A stretch of 64,000 nt of DNA, from contig NZ_CP071870.1 in assembly GCF_017569205.1 (NCBI RefSeq), positions 2,418,001 to 2,482,000 of the forward strand, read 5' to 3'. The DNA comes from Propioniciclava sp. MC1595 (GTDB lineage: Bacteria > Actinomycetota > Actinomycetes > Propionibacteriales > Propionibacteriaceae). The position numbers were made by a program, and so were the translations under genes. Below are positions 34,522 through 45,145 of this stretch, one piece after another (the first letter of the stretch is position 1; the number at the start of each line of letters is the position of its first letter). The notes below the pieces were generated by a model that saw nothing but the letters and a program-made list of their open reading frames with translations, did not search any database and was not told the DNA's origin.

Positions 34522-35451
34522 ATGAACGTGTTCGAGAACGTCACGGCCCTCATCGGCCGCACGCCCCTGGTCAAGGTCAACAAGCTGTTCGGCGAGACGA
34601 ACGCCATCGTGCTGGCCAAGCTGGAGTTCTACAACCCGGCCAACTCGGTCAAGGACCGCATCGGTGTGGCGATGGTCGACGCGGCCGAGAAGGCGGGCGT
34701 CCTGGAGCCCGGCGGCACCATCGTCGAGGCGACCTCCGGTAACACCGGCATCGCCCTGGCCATGGTCGGCGCGGCCCGCGGCTACGACGTCGTCCTGACG
34801 ATGCCCGAGACCATGAGCAAGGAGCGTCGCGCCCTGCTGCGTGCCTTCGGCGCCGAGCTCGTCCTGACCCCCGGCCCCGAGGGCATGCGCGGTGCGGTGA
34901 ACAAGGCCAACGAGATCGCGGCCGAGCGCGGCGGCGTGCTGGTCCGGCAGTTCGAGAACCCGGCCAACGTCGACATCCACCGGCGCACGACGGCCGAGGA
35001 GATCTGGGCCGACACCGACGGCACGGTCGACATCGTCGTGGCCGGCGTCGGCACCGGCGGCACCATCTCCGGGGTCGGCCAGGTGCTCAAGGAGCGCAAG
35101 CCCGGCGTCCAGATGGTCGCGGTCGAGCCCGCCGAGTCACCGATCCTGTCCGGCGGCCAGCCCGGCCCGCACAAGATCCAGGGCATCGGGGCCAACTTCG
35201 TCCCCGAGATCCTGGACCGCTCGGTCCTCGACGAGGTCGTCACGGTCTCCTCCGAGGACGCCGTGGCCATGGCCCGCGAGGCCGCCCGCGCCGAGGGCCT
35301 GCTCGTCGGCATCTCCTCGGGCGCGGCGCTGAAGGCCGCCGGTGAGCTCGCCGCCCGCCCCGAGAACACGGGCAAGACGATCGTCGTGGTGATCCCGAGC
35401 TTCGGCGAGCGGTACCTGTCGTCGGTCCTCTATGCGGACCTGATGGACTGA
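34522..35451 (+). CDS. cysK: Cysteine synthase A (O-acetylserine sulfhydrylase)
   Basis: PLP enzyme that makes cysteine from O-acetylserine and sulfide. The 309-aa protein has [12 protein letters not shown], the PLP-lysine NSVKDRIG, substrate loop [10 protein letters not shown] and phosphate loop [10 protein letters not shown]. The final SFGERYLSS is typical. cysE, which supplies O-acetylserine, follows 29 bp later; the two enzymes can form the cysteine synthase complex. Confidence 0.96.
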   Translation: MNVFENVTALIGRTPLVKVNKLFGETNAIVLAKLEFYNPANSVKDRIGVAMVDAAEKAGVLEPGGTIVEATSGNTGIALAMVGAARGYDVVLTMPETMSKERRALLRAFGAELVLTPGPEGMRGAVNKANEIAAERGGVLVRQFENPANVDIHRRTTAEEIWADTDGTVDIVVAGVGTGGTISGVGQVLKERKPGVQMVAVEPAESPILSGGQPGPHKIQGIGANFVPEILDRSVLDEVVTVSSEDAVAMAREAARAEGLLVGISSGAALKAAGELAARPENTGKTIVVVIPSFGERYLSSVLYADLMD

Positions 35452-35480
35452 CCTCTTCCAGACGTGCTGGAGTGGGGCCC

Positions 35481-36035
35481 ATGAGCTCCGACACCCGCCT
35501 CCGCACCCTCCTCGACCGCATGACCGAGGACCTCGACGCGGCCCTGCGCGAAGACCCGGCGGCGTCGAGTCGGATGGAGGTGGCCCTGCTCTACCCGGGC
35601 GTCCACGCCGTGTGGGCGCACCGGGTGGCGCACGCCCTGTGGACCCGGAAGTCGAGCCTGCGCCCGATCGCGCGTGCGGTCTCGCAGGTGGCCCGGGGCC
35701 TGACCGGCGTCGAGATCCACCCCGGCGCCACCATCGGCCGCCGGTTCTTCATCGACCACGGCATGGGCGTCGTCATCGGCGAGACCGCCGAGATCGGCGA
35801 CGACGTCGTGATGTACCACCAGGTCACCCTGGGCGGCCGCTCCCGCGGCCGGTTCAAGCGGCACCCCACGATCGGCGACGGCGTCCTGCTCGGCGCCGGC
35901 GCCAAGGTGATCGGCCCGATCACCGTCGGCGAGGGCACGCAGGTCGGCGCGAACGCCCTCGTCGTCCACGACGTGCCCCCGAACTCGGTGGTCACCGGGG
36001 TCGTCGCCGACACCTCCATCGACCCCGTCGCCTGA
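35481..36035 (+). CDS. cysE: Serine O-acetyltransferase
   Basis: Acetylates serine, feeding CysK. The 184-aa protein is the short bacterial form with a left-handed beta-helix of hexapeptide repeats ([31 protein letters not shown]) and the catalytic His-Asp region [10 protein letters not shown]. The ATG at 35481 is preferred to the in-frame GTG at 35472 because TGGAG sits upstream and the family N-terminus aligns better. It lacks the long N-terminal helical bundle of enterobacterial CysE. Confidence 0.94.
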   Translation: MSSDTRLRTLLDRMTEDLDAALREDPAASSRMEVALLYPGVHAVWAHRVAHALWTRKSSLRPIARAVSQVARGLTGVEIHPGATIGRRFFIDHGMGVVIGETAEIGDDVVMYHQVTLGGRSRGRFKRHPTIGDGVLLGAGAKVIGPITVGEGTQVGANALVVHDVPPNSVVTGVVADTSIDPVA

Positions 36036-36060
36036 CCCGCCCGCCCGAGAAGGACCGTCC

Positions 36061-36789
36061 GTGAAGCCGTTCCTGCACCTGTCCATCCGCGACCACGACG
36101 ACGCCGTCGCCAAGGAGTTCGACGCCATCGCCTCCTTCGCGGGCCTCAAGCCCGGCCAGCTGGTGCAGCTGCGCGTCGAGCAGGCCCCGCTGCCGGTGAT
36201 CCGGCCTGACGACTACTCCGGCATCGTCATCGGCGGCGGCCAGTTCAACACCTCCGACGCGGTCAAGACCGACACCCAGCGCCGGGTCGAGGCCGACCTC
36301 GGCCGCATCGTCGACACCGCCCTGGCCGAACGGGTGCCCCTGCTGGGCCTGTGCTACGGCGTCGGCATCGTCACCCAGCACCTCGGCGGGCTGGTCGACC
36401 GCACCTACGGCGAGACCACCTCGGCGGTGGAGGTCACCCTGACCGAGCACGGCCGCGTCGACCCGCTGTTCGAGGGGGTGCCCGACCGGTTCATGGCGTT
36501 CACCGGCCACAAGGAGGCGTGCTCCCGGACGCCCAACGACTCGGTCCTGCTCGCCACCGGCACCGCGTGCCCGGTGCAGAGCTTCCGGGTGGGCGACCGC
36601 GCCTACGTGACGCAGTTCCACCCCGAACTCGACGTGGCGCGCCTGGTCGAGCGCATGGTGATCTACCGCAACGCGGGCTACTTCGACCCCGACGAGTTCG
36701 ACACGCTGGTCGAGGCCGCGCACGCGGCGGGTGTCGACGACTCCCCCGGGCGCATCCTGCGCAACTTCGTGGAGCTGTTCGCCCGCTGA
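36061..36789 (+). CDS. Class I glutamine amidotransferase
   Basis: A 242-aa stand-alone GATase domain. It has the nucleophile elbow GLCYGVGIVTQHLGG (Cys in LCYG) and the catalytic His-Glu in QFHPELD. IVIGGGQFNTSD resembles GMP-synthase-type amidotransferases. The acceptor is unknown. The GTG has AGAAGGA about 6 nt upstream. It is convergent and abutting with the chorismate mutase gene (stops 36789/36790). Confidence 0.88.
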   Translation: MKPFLHLSIRDHDDAVAKEFDAIASFAGLKPGQLVQLRVEQAPLPVIRPDDYSGIVIGGGQFNTSDAVKTDTQRRVEADLGRIVDTALAERVPLLGLCYGVGIVTQHLGGLVDRTYGETTSAVEVTLTEHGRVDPLFEGVPDRFMAFTGHKEACSRTPNDSVLLATGTACPVQSFRVGDRAYVTQFHPELDVARLVERMVIYRNAGYFDPDEFDTLVEAAHAAGVDDSPGRILRNFVELFAR

Positions 36790-37086
36790 TCAGGAGCCGT
36801 GCTCGCGCGCGATCTGCTCGTGGTGGCGCACGACCTCGGTGACGATGAAGGTCAGGAACTTCTCGGCGAACTCCGGGTCGAGGCCCGCGCCGTCGGCGAG
36901 CGACCGCAGCCGCTCGATCTGCAGCTTCTCGCGGGCCGGGTCGGCCGGCGGCAGGCCGCGGGTGGCCTTCAGGACGCCGACCTCCTTCGTGATCCGGAAG
37001 CGCTCGGCGAGCAGGCACACCAGCGCCTGGTCGAGGTTGTCGATGCTGGCCCGCAGGCCAGCCAGCTCGGCCGGGATCTCGCTCAT
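36790..37086 (-). CDS. Chorismate mutase (AroQ type)
   Basis: Converts chorismate to prephenate for Phe/Tyr synthesis. The 98-aa all-helical protein has LRASIDNLDQALVCLLAERFRITKEVGVLKA, with arginine and lysine active-site residues in the AroQ pattern. It resembles the intracellular actinobacterial chorismate mutase, which may need DAHP synthase as partner. TACTGT lies 6 nt before the ATG. Confidence 0.92.
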   Translation of the reverse strand: MSEIPAELAGLRASIDNLDQALVCLLAERFRITKEVGVLKATRGLPPADPAREKLQIERLRSLADGAGLDPEFAEKFLTFIVTEVVRHHEQIAREHGS

Positions 37087-37092
37087 GGGGTC

Positions 37093-37098
37093 ACAGTA
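37093..37098 (-). promoter_or_regulatory. -10 box of the chorismate mutase gene (leaderless)
   Basis: TACTGT on the reverse strand, 6 nt before the ATG at 37086. The divergent lipid kinase gene starts 31 bp away. Confidence 0.5.
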
Positions 37099-37116
37099 CC
37101 GAGCACAATGGGCCTC

Positions 37117-38067
37117 ATGAGCCCCGAACAGGCACCGGACGCCGGCGTCCCGGTGTGGGCGGTCCTCAACCCGGTCGCCAAGCGGTCCGCGCTGGCGCTG
37201 CACTCGCTGGAGCGGGCGTGCGCCGACGCCGGCCTGCCGGCGCCCCGGGTGCTGGAGACCACGGCGGCGGAGACCGGCTGGGCCCAGGCCCGCGAGGCAG
37301 TCGCCCAAGGTGCCCGCCACGTGGTGGTGGGCGGCGGCGACGGCACCGTGCGCGAGGTCGTCCGCGCGGTCGCCGGCACGGGGGTCCACCTCGGCATCCT
37401 GCCGCTGGGCACGGCCAACCTGTTCGCCTTCAACCTCGGCCTGCGCACCCGCGACCCCCGCCTGATGGTCGACCGGGCGCTCTTCGGGTCGCCGGCGCCC
37501 ACCGACGTGGGCTGGGCGAGCTGGCGCCCCGTGGTCGAGGGCGCCGTAGGGGCGCCCACCCCCGACCAGCCGTTCCTCGTCATGGCCGGCATCGGGCACG
37601 ACGCGGCGACCGTGCTGGCGACCAGCCCGGGCGCGAAGTCCAGGCTCGGCTGGGCGTCCTACCTCGCCTCGGGTGCGCGCCACCTCCTCCGCAAGCCGCT
37701 CTCGATGCGGCTCTCGGTCGACAACGCGCCGGGCCGCCGCCTCGAGACCTGGACCGTGCTGGTCGCCAACTCCGGCGCGATCCCGTTCGGCATCGAGGTG
37801 TTCCCCGACGCCCGCCTCGACGACGGCCACCTCGACTGCCTCGAGGTCCCCCTCCGGACGCCGGCCCAGTGGGCGTCCATCGCCTGGGCCGGCCTGACCC
37901 ACCACCGCTGGGAGGCGGCAGCCCTGCGCTACTCGCGGGCCCGCACGGTCTGGGCCGTGCCCGACGAGCCCACCCCCCTGCACCTGGACGGGGACGTGGT
38001 CGGCGAGGTGGCCGACGTCCGCATCCGGATCCAGGCCGGCGGCCTCGTCGTCCGGACCGGCAACTAG
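37117..38067 (+). CDS. Diacylglycerol kinase-family lipid kinase
   Basis: A 316-aa DAGK-catalytic domain protein. It has AVLNPVAKRSAL, the glycine motif VVGGGDGTVREVV and LPLGTANLFAFNLG, ending in the YegS-like C-terminal beta domain with PLHLDGDVV. It probably phosphorylates diacylglycerol or a related lipid to a phosphatidate. The next gene encodes a candidate phosphatidate phosphatase, so the two may run a lipid phosphorylation cycle. CACAAT 7 nt before the ATG is a weak -10. Confidence 0.9.
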   Translation: MSPEQAPDAGVPVWAVLNPVAKRSALALHSLERACADAGLPAPRVLETTAAETGWAQAREAVAQGARHVVVGGGDGTVREVVRAVAGTGVHLGILPLGTANLFAFNLGLRTRDPRLMVDRALFGSPAPTDVGWASWRPVVEGAVGAPTPDQPFLVMAGIGHDAATVLATSPGAKSRLGWASYLASGARHLLRKPLSMRLSVDNAPGRRLETWTVLVANSGAIPFGIEVFPDARLDDGHLDCLEVPLRTPAQWASIAWAGLTHHRWEAAALRYSRARTVWAVPDEPTPLHLDGDVVGEVADVRIRIQAGGLVVRTGN

Positions 38068-38070
38068 GCT
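38065..38070 (+). promoter_or_regulatory. -10 box of the App1-like gene (leaderless)
   Basis: TAGGCT, 6 nt before the ATG at 38077. Its TAG is also the stop codon of the lipid kinase gene. Confidence 0.45.
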
Positions 38071-38076
38071 GGCGGC

Positions 38077-39267
38077 ATGCCCATCGACCAGGACCTCATC
38101 GTCACGCTGCTGCGCGGCCACACCGACCGCAAGGAGGAGGCGCAGGTCCTCGAGCTGCTCCGGCAGGCCTCGGCACCCACGCTCGACCAGGTACTCCGCG
38201 AGGTCGACGCCGCCGGGCTGTTCCGCAGCACCGACGACCACTGGTTCGGCCCGCAGCACCGCACCGAGCTGCGCGAGCTGCTCACCGAGCGGCTGGGCGA
38301 GTTGTCGATCGAGCCGCAGGCGAACCTCGCCTACGGCATGCAGGCCGGCCACACCGACCGCGCCGACGAGGAGGCCATCGCGGCCATCTTCCTCGCCCGC
38401 CACGGGGTCGAGCTGACCCACCTGAAGAACCGGATCAACAGCCGCACCGACAGCCACGACCTCGAGGGCCTGGTGTTCGCCGACATCGGCGACGAGGCCG
38501 TCCGCGCCCGCATCCTCGAGCACATCGCCACCGAGGCCGCCGGGGTCGAGACCGGGGAGTCGAAGGTGCTGTGCGACATCGACGACACCGTCATCTGCGC
38601 GCTGCACGACCGGCGCTACCCGCGCGGCACCATCTACCCCGGCATCCTGGCGCTGCTGGACGCCCTGGACCGGGGCGGCGACGACGAGCCGTTCTCCACC
38701 GGCGACCTGACCTTCGTGACCGCGCGGCCCGGGGACGCGCTCGGCCTGATCGAGAACCACACCCGCGCCTCCCTGCGCCGCGCCGGCATCGCCACGCACT
38801 CGGTGCTCACCGGGACCCTGTCGGCGCTGGTCACCCACGACCTGATGGCGGGCCAGAAGATCGCCAACATCGACCACTACCGCCAGCTGTTCCCCGAGTA
38901 CCGCAAGCTGTTCATCGGCGACTCGGGCCAGGGCGACATCCGCGTCGGCGAGCTGCTGCTCGAGCGGTTCGGCGAGGTCGTCGACATCGTCGTCATCCAC
39001 GACGTGGTCGGCATGCCCGCCGAGGAGCGGGCGCGGCTCGCCACGGAGGGCATCCACGTGGTCGACACCTACGTGGGCGCCGCCCGCCTGATGCACGACC
39101 GCGGGCTCATCGCCGAGGCGGGCCTGGAGCGGGTGGTCGCCGAGTCCCGCGCCGCGCTCGACTCCATCGCGTGGGACTCCGACGAGCAACGCGAGGCCGT
39201 GCGCGCCCTCATCGAGCGGGACGCCGCGGGCATCGAGATCCACACCGCCCCCACCCAGACCACCTGA
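38077..39267 (+). CDS. App1-like HAD phosphatase (DUF2183)
   Basis: A 396-aa protein resembling the phosphatidate phosphatase App1 catalytic domain (DUF2183). The HAD nucleophile motif is CDIDDTVI near residue 170, then FVTARPGDALG and FIGDSGQGD as motif III/IV. The N-terminal 165 residues are helical and not recognised. It is preceded by a lipid kinase, supporting a phosphatidate substrate. It may respond to a separate promoter. Confidence 0.85.
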   Translation: MPIDQDLIVTLLRGHTDRKEEAQVLELLRQASAPTLDQVLREVDAAGLFRSTDDHWFGPQHRTELRELLTERLGELSIEPQANLAYGMQAGHTDRADEEAIAAIFLARHGVELTHLKNRINSRTDSHDLEGLVFADIGDEAVRARILEHIATEAAGVETGESKVLCDIDDTVICALHDRRYPRGTIYPGILALLDALDRGGDDEPFSTGDLTFVTARPGDALGLIENHTRASLRRAGIATHSVLTGTLSALVTHDLMAGQKIANIDHYRQLFPEYRKLFIGDSGQGDIRVGELLLERFGEVVDIVVIHDVVGMPAEERARLATEGIHVVDTYVGAARLMHDRGLIAEAGLERVVAESRAALDSIAWDSDEQREAVRALIERDAAGIEIHTAPTQTT

Positions 39268-39296
39268 CTCCGCGGGCAGCCGGACCACCCCCAGGG

Positions 39297-39587
39297 GTGT
39301 CGGCCACCCCCACCCCCGGCCCGTTGTCGAGCCGGTGGGTGTCGATCTCGGGCACGGCCCGCGTCGTCGACGACATCGAGCTCAAGAAGCGCCTGTGGGA
39401 CACCGTCACCGACGCCTTCGCCGAGCAGGGCCCCGAGGACCCGGTGAACGTGGTGGTCGAGGTCGACCCCGACGCCGCCTCGATGTGGGACTCCCCCGGT
39501 GCCGTCGGCACGCTGCTCGCCCTCGTGAAGTCCAAGGTCACCGGCGAGACGGGCCGGCCCGGCGAACAGCGCGACCTCACGGTCTGA
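39297..39587 (+). pseudogene. 5'-truncated pyridoxamine-phosphate-oxidase-like stress protein
   Basis: The 96-codon frame from GTG 39297 matches only the C-terminal half of general-stress PNPOx-like (FMN-binding split-barrel) proteins: SRWVSISGTARVVDDIELKKRLW and later VVVEVDPDAASMWDSPG and GTLLALVKSKVTGE. Family members are about 150 aa; the N-terminal FMN-barrel strands are missing. The preceding gene stops only 29 bp upstream, so nothing upstream can supply them. It is probably a remnant, though a short new protein starting at 39297 cannot be excluded. Confidence 0.72.
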
Positions 39588-39624
39588 TGCGCGCGGCCGG
39601 TCGCCGCAACGACCGGCGCTGAGG

Positions 39625-41493
39625 TCACCCGCGCAGGAACTCGGCCGCCAACGGAGCGGCGTCGGAGCCGCCGTAGCGGCCGTCGGCCACGAACGCGGCC
39701 ACCGCCAGGTCGCCGTGGCCGACGATGACCCACGCGTGGTACTGCTCGGGCGCGTACGTCGCGGTACCGGTCTTGGCCAGCACGCCGTCCAAGCCGGCCA
39801 GCGCGCCGTAGCCGCCCTCGACCGCGTTGTTGGCGAGTAGTGAGCGCAGGGCCGACGCCTCGGCCTCGGTCAGCGGGCTGGCCGGGGGCGGCGTCTCGCG
39901 CGGCTCGTCGACCAGGACCGGCGACACGGTGTGCCCCGCGATCACGCTGGCCATGACCGTGGCCATGCCGAGCGGGGAGGCCACGACCTTTCCCTGGCCG
40001 ATCATGGACGCCGCGTGCTCGACCACGGTGCCCTCGACGGGCACCGACCCGAGGAAGCCCCCCACCACGAGCTTCGGCTCGGCGGTCAGACCGAGCGCCC
40101 CGGCGGCCTCGATGACGCCGTCCTGGGTCACCCGGTCGCGCGCGTTGATGAAGGCACTGTTGCAGGAATGGGCCAGCGCGGTGTGCAGGGGCACCTCGCC
40201 CAGCGCCGAGGCCGGGTACCCCTCCCAGTTGTCGAACCGGTAGCCGTCGACCACCACGCCGTCGGTGCAGGGGACGGGCGAGTCGGGCGTGAGGCCCTCG
40301 CGCAGCAACGCCAGCGCGGACACGGTCTTGAAGGTCGAGCCCGGCGCGTACTGCCCCAGCGTCGCGGTCGAGAGCCCCTCCGAGCCGGGCCCGGACGCGG
40401 CGGCCAGGATCGCCCCGTCGGAGGGCCGCACCGCGACCAGCGCGCTGGCCGGCCCCACCCCGGACAGGATCCGCTCGGCCCTCATCTGGAGCTCCACGTC
40501 GATGGTGGTGACCACGTCGGCGCCGTCCAGCGCCTCGACCCGGAAGGCCTCGCGGGCCTCGCCGTCGGCGTCCACGATCGACACCACGAAGCCGGTGGTG
40601 CCGGCGAGGACGTGGTTGCGGGCCTCCTGCAGGCCGCCGCGGCCGACGAGGTCGCCGGCACGGATGGTGCCGCCCGACTTCTCGACCTGCTCGGCGGTGG
40701 CATCGCCCACCACGCCCAGCAGCGGGCGGGCGAAGGAGGAGCTGATACCCAGCGGGAAGGTCGTGGGCACGGCGCGCACCCCGATCCAGCGCTCGGCCCT
40801 GGCCACGAGCTCCTGGTCGGCCTCGACATGCCGGCGCAGGATGCGGGCCTCGACGAAGGCGCGCGGGCCGCTGCGCTCGACGCGGTCGGCGAAGGCGGCG
40901 GCGTCCATGCCCAGCTCGGTGGCCAGCTTGCCGGCGGAGTCGACGGCGGTGGCCGCGTCGGTGAGCGTCTTGTCGATGCCCAGGCGCCACGCCGGGGTGT
41001 TGGTGGCCAGGGCCTCGCCGCGCTGGCCGAGGATCGACCCGCGCACGGGCGTGAGCCGGGAGGCCCGCAGGGACTCCCCCTCCGCCAGGTCGGGGGCGAT
41101 GGCGGCGGGCACCAGGCGTGCCCGCCAGTCCTCGCCGTCGCGGACCAGCTCGAGGTCGGTGGTGTACTCCCAGGCCGGCTTGCCCTCGTGGATGACCCAC
41201 GACCAGGCGAGCTGGGTGGAGACCACGCCGGGCTCGCGCGGCGACAGCTCGGTCGTGCGGGTGACGGTCGGGCGCAGCGCCCCCATCCCGGAGTAGACCG
41301 CCGCCAGGTCGACCGCTGCGGGCTCGGCCACGTCGGTCGCGGCGAGTTCGCCGCTGGCCAGGCCGGCCACGATCCGGTCGGCGGCCTGCTGCATCAGCTG
41401 GGCCGGGCGGACGCTGAACCACCACACGCCCCCGGCCAGCCCCGCCACGCCGGCCACGAGGGCCAGCACGAGGACGAGGACGGAGCGGCGCAT
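39625..41493 (-). CDS. Penicillin-binding protein (transpeptidase)
   Basis: A 622-aa class B PBP that crosslinks peptidoglycan outside the membrane. One N-terminal TM/signal (about 4-26) is followed by an NTF2-like MecA-N type domain (about 35-135), a PBP dimerisation domain and the transpeptidase with STFK, SCNSAF and KTGTATY (the KTG box). The tail ends in PLAAEFLRG. It is the third gene after guaB and guaB3, starting 1 base after the guaB3 stop (TGACATG). Confidence 0.92.
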   Translation of the reverse strand: MRRSVLVLVLALVAGVAGLAGGVWWFSVRPAQLMQQAADRIVAGLASGELAATDVAEPAAVDLAAVYSGMGALRPTVTRTTELSPREPGVVSTQLAWSWVIHEGKPAWEYTTDLELVRDGEDWRARLVPAAIAPDLAEGESLRASRLTPVRGSILGQRGEALATNTPAWRLGIDKTLTDAATAVDSAGKLATELGMDAAAFADRVERSGPRAFVEARILRRHVEADQELVARAERWIGVRAVPTTFPLGISSSFARPLLGVVGDATAEQVEKSGGTIRAGDLVGRGGLQEARNHVLAGTTGFVVSIVDADGEAREAFRVEALDGADVVTTIDVELQMRAERILSGVGPASALVAVRPSDGAILAAASGPGSEGLSTATLGQYAPGSTFKTVSALALLREGLTPDSPVPCTDGVVVDGYRFDNWEGYPASALGEVPLHTALAHSCNSAFINARDRVTQDGVIEAAGALGLTAEPKLVVGGFLGSVPVEGTVVEHAASMIGQGKVVASPLGMATVMASVIAGHTVSPVLVDEPRETPPPASPLTEAEASALRSLLANNAVEGGYGALAGLDGVLAKTGTATYAPEQYHAWVIVGHGDLAVAAFVADGRYGGSDAAPLAAEFLRG

Positions 41494-41494
41494 G

Positions 41495-42604
41495 TCAGGC
41501 GTGGACCACGATCTCCACGCGCTGGAACTCCTTGACCTCGGTGTAGCCGGTGGTGCCCATCGCCTTGCGGAGGGCGCCGACGAGGTTCATGGTGCCGTCG
41601 GGCGTGTGCGACGGACCGAGGACGATCTCCTCCAGCGAGCCGACCCGGCCCATCCGGACGCGCTCGCCGCGCGGCAGCTCGGGGTGCCAGGCCTCGGGGC
41701 CCCAGTGCCAGCCGCGGCCGGGGGCCTCCTCGGCGCGGGCGAGCGGGGTCGAGACCATGCAGGCGTCGGCGCCGCAGGCGATGGCCTTGGCGATGTCGCC
41801 GGAGCGGCCCAGCGCGCCGTCGGCGATGACGTGCACGTAGCGGCCGCCGGACTCGTCCATGTAGTCGCGGCGCGCGGCGGCGACGTCGGCAACGGCCGAG
41901 GCCATCGGCACCTCGACGCCCAGCACGTGGCGGGTGCGGCCGGTGGCGGCGCCGCCGAAGCCGACGAGGACGCCCGCGGCGCCGGTGCGCATCAGGTGCA
42001 GCGCCGCCTGGTAGGTCGCGCAGCCGCCGACGATGACCGGCACGTCGAGCTTGCGGATGAACTCCTTGAGGTTCAGCGGCTCCTGCGCGCTGGAGACGTG
42101 CTCGGCCGACACGGTGGTGCCGCGGATCACGAAGAAGTCGACCCCGGCGCGCTCGACGACGGACGCGAACTCCTGCGCCCGCTGGGGGCTCAGCGCCCCG
42201 GCGACCGGGACGCCGGCGTCCCGGATCTGCTTCATGCGCTCGGCGATCAGCTCGGGCTTGACCGGCTCGGAGTACAGCTCCTGCATGCGGGCGGTGGCGG
42301 CGACGGCGTCGCTGATCTCGGCGAGCTCGGCGAGGATCGGGTCGGGGTCGTCGTAGCGCGTCCACAGGCCCTCGAGGTTGAGGACGCCGAGGCCGCCCAT
42401 GCGGCCGAACGCGATCGCGGTGTCGGGCGACATCACCGAGTCCATCGGGGCCGCGACGATCGGGAACTCGAAGGTGAGGGCGTCGATGCTCCAGGTGAGC
42501 TTCACGTCCTGCGGGCTGCGGGTGCGCCGCGTCGGGACGATCGCGATGTCGTCGAAGGAGTACACCTGCGTTGCGCGCTTGGCGCGGCCGATCTCGATCA
42601 TCAT
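41495..42604 (-). CDS. guaB3: GuaB3 family IMP dehydrogenase-related protein
   Basis: A 369-aa IMPDH-like barrel without CBS domains. It has FDDIAIVPTRRTRSP and VAAPMDSVM, the typical GuaB3 N-terminus, and HVIADGALGRSGDI. In IMPDH the catalytic Cys sits in GPGSICTTR; here the loop reads GFGGAATGRTRHVLG and has no Cys, so it is unlikely to be an IMPDH. Recent work on GuaB3 suggests GMP reductase in some bacteria, but this is not established here. It starts right after guaB. Confidence 0.9.
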   Translation of the reverse strand: MMIEIGRAKRATQVYSFDDIAIVPTRRTRSPQDVKLTWSIDALTFEFPIVAAPMDSVMSPDTAIAFGRMGGLGVLNLEGLWTRYDDPDPILAELAEISDAVAATARMQELYSEPVKPELIAERMKQIRDAGVPVAGALSPQRAQEFASVVERAGVDFFVIRGTTVSAEHVSSAQEPLNLKEFIRKLDVPVIVGGCATYQAALHLMRTGAAGVLVGFGGAATGRTRHVLGVEVPMASAVADVAAARRDYMDESGGRYVHVIADGALGRSGDIAKAIACGADACMVSTPLARAEEAPGRGWHWGPEAWHPELPRGERVRMGRVGSLEEIVLGPSHTPDGTMNLVGALRKAMGTTGYTEVKEFQRVEIVVHA

Positions 42605-42606
42605 GC

Positions 42607-44127
<1,521 letters not shown>

Positions 44128-44170
44128 CTAGTTTCTCCACCTTCGGCCACGGGCCACTCGACAGGCCGTC

Positions 44171-44176
44171 AGTCTA
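44171..44176 (-). promoter_or_regulatory. Possible -10 box of guaB
   Basis: TAGACT on the reverse strand, about 45 nt before the guaB ATG, so this gene has a leader and an RBS. No good -35 was found. Confidence 0.4.
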
Positions 44177-44228
44177 TCCCCGGCCCCCGACAGGGCCCGA
44201 TTCCGTCCCGCCCGGTCGCGGCGGCCGC

Positions 44229-45092
44229 TCACACGACGTCGGCCAGCGCCGCGTCCAACCCGCCGAACCGGTAGGTGAAGCCCAGTTCCACGGGGAGGAT
44301 CTGCGGCACGATCCGCTGGCTGGCCATGATCACCTCGGCGGTGAGGTCGGGGCCGAAGCTGGCCCGCAGCAGCGCCTCGGGGACCGGAAGGCCTGGGCGC
44401 CGGCCATGGGCGCGGGCCAGGGCGGCGACGAAGTCAGCCTCGCGCACCGGCTGGGGCGCCGCGATGACCACCGGGCCCTCGTGGCGGCCGGTGAGCAGGA
44501 AGATGGTGGCGGTGACCCAGTCGGCGATGTGGATCCAGGAGCGCCATTGGCGCCCGTGCCCCATCCGGCCGGCGAGCAGGCCGCGCTTGCGTCGCTCCCA
44601 CATGCCGCCGGGCACACCGAGCACCACGGGCGTCCGGAGCAGCACGGTGGGGACGGGCGCGTGCCGCGCGGCCGCCTCCCACGCGGCCGTGGACTGGGCC
44701 AGCCACCCGCGGCCCACCCCGGAGTCGGCGTCGAGCACGACCTCGCCGCGGTCGCCGTGGAAGCTGGTGGCCGACAGGTTCGCGTACCGCTGGCAGCGCC
44801 CGTCGGGCTCGAGGTGGCTGACGACGGTGAGGGAGCCGGTGACCTGGCTGCCCCGGATCCGGTCCCGGACCGCCGGCGTCCAGCGCGTCCAGACGTTGGC
44901 CTCGAAGACGTTGGCGACGGCGTCCACGTCGGAGAGGCCGGGGCCGTCGATGCGGCCCGCCGCCGGGTCCCAGCGGCGCTCGCCCGGGCCGGACGCCTCG
45001 CGCTCGACCAGCCGCACGACATCGTGGCCGGCCTCGGCCAAGCCGTCGGCCAGCGGTCCTGCGAGTCGTCCCGAGGTCACCGCCACGCGCAT
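44229..45092 (-). CDS. TIGR01777 family epimerase-like protein
   Basis: A 287-aa extended SDR of the TIGR01777 group. The N-terminus MRVAVTSGRLAGPLADGLAEAGH is the nucleotide-binding fold with a degraded glycine motif. RRWDPAAGRID is the family hallmark after the first fold. RSWIHIADWV and VVIAAPQPVREADF follow. The function is unknown. The ATG at 45092 has TACACT 6 nt upstream, so the longer frame is rejected. Confidence 0.87.
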   Translation of the reverse strand: MRVAVTSGRLAGPLADGLAEAGHDVVRLVEREASGPGERRWDPAAGRIDGPGLSDVDAVANVFEANVWTRWTPAVRDRIRGSQVTGSLTVVSHLEPDGRCQRYANLSATSFHGDRGEVVLDADSGVGRGWLAQSTAAWEAAARHAPVPTVLLRTPVVLGVPGGMWERRKRGLLAGRMGHGRQWRSWIHIADWVTATIFLLTGRHEGPVVIAAPQPVREADFVAALARAHGRRPGLPVPEALLRASFGPDLTAEVIMASQRIVPQILPVELGFTYRFGGLDAALADVV

Positions 45093-45098
45093 GGGACG

Positions 45099-45104
45099 AG
45101 TGTA
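45099..45104 (-). promoter_or_regulatory. -10 box of the TIGR01777 gene (leaderless)
   Basis: TACACT on the reverse strand, 6 nt before the ATG at 45092. Confidence 0.5.
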
Positions 45105-45129
45105 GGCCTCCGGAGGGAGACCGTTTACC

Positions 45130-45145
45130 ATACCCGTCGGGGTAT
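45130..45145. promoter_or_regulatory. CsoR-family-type palindrome over the promoter of the 112-aa gene
   Basis: ATACCCGTCGGGGTAT: half-sites ATACCC (45130-45135) and GGGTAT (45140-45145) separated by 4 nt. It overlaps the -10 TATCGT at 45143-45148. GC-centred ATACCC/GGGTAT palindromes are typical of CsoR/CstR-type metal or persulfide sensors; the binding protein is not encoded nearby. Confidence 0.6.

Noticed and set aside
36790-39288. An 832-codon frame ending in chorismate mutase
   Set aside because: Only the last 98 codons are a real protein. A leaderless -10 before ATG 37086 supports the short start; the upstream part is antisense to the lipid kinase and App1-like genes.
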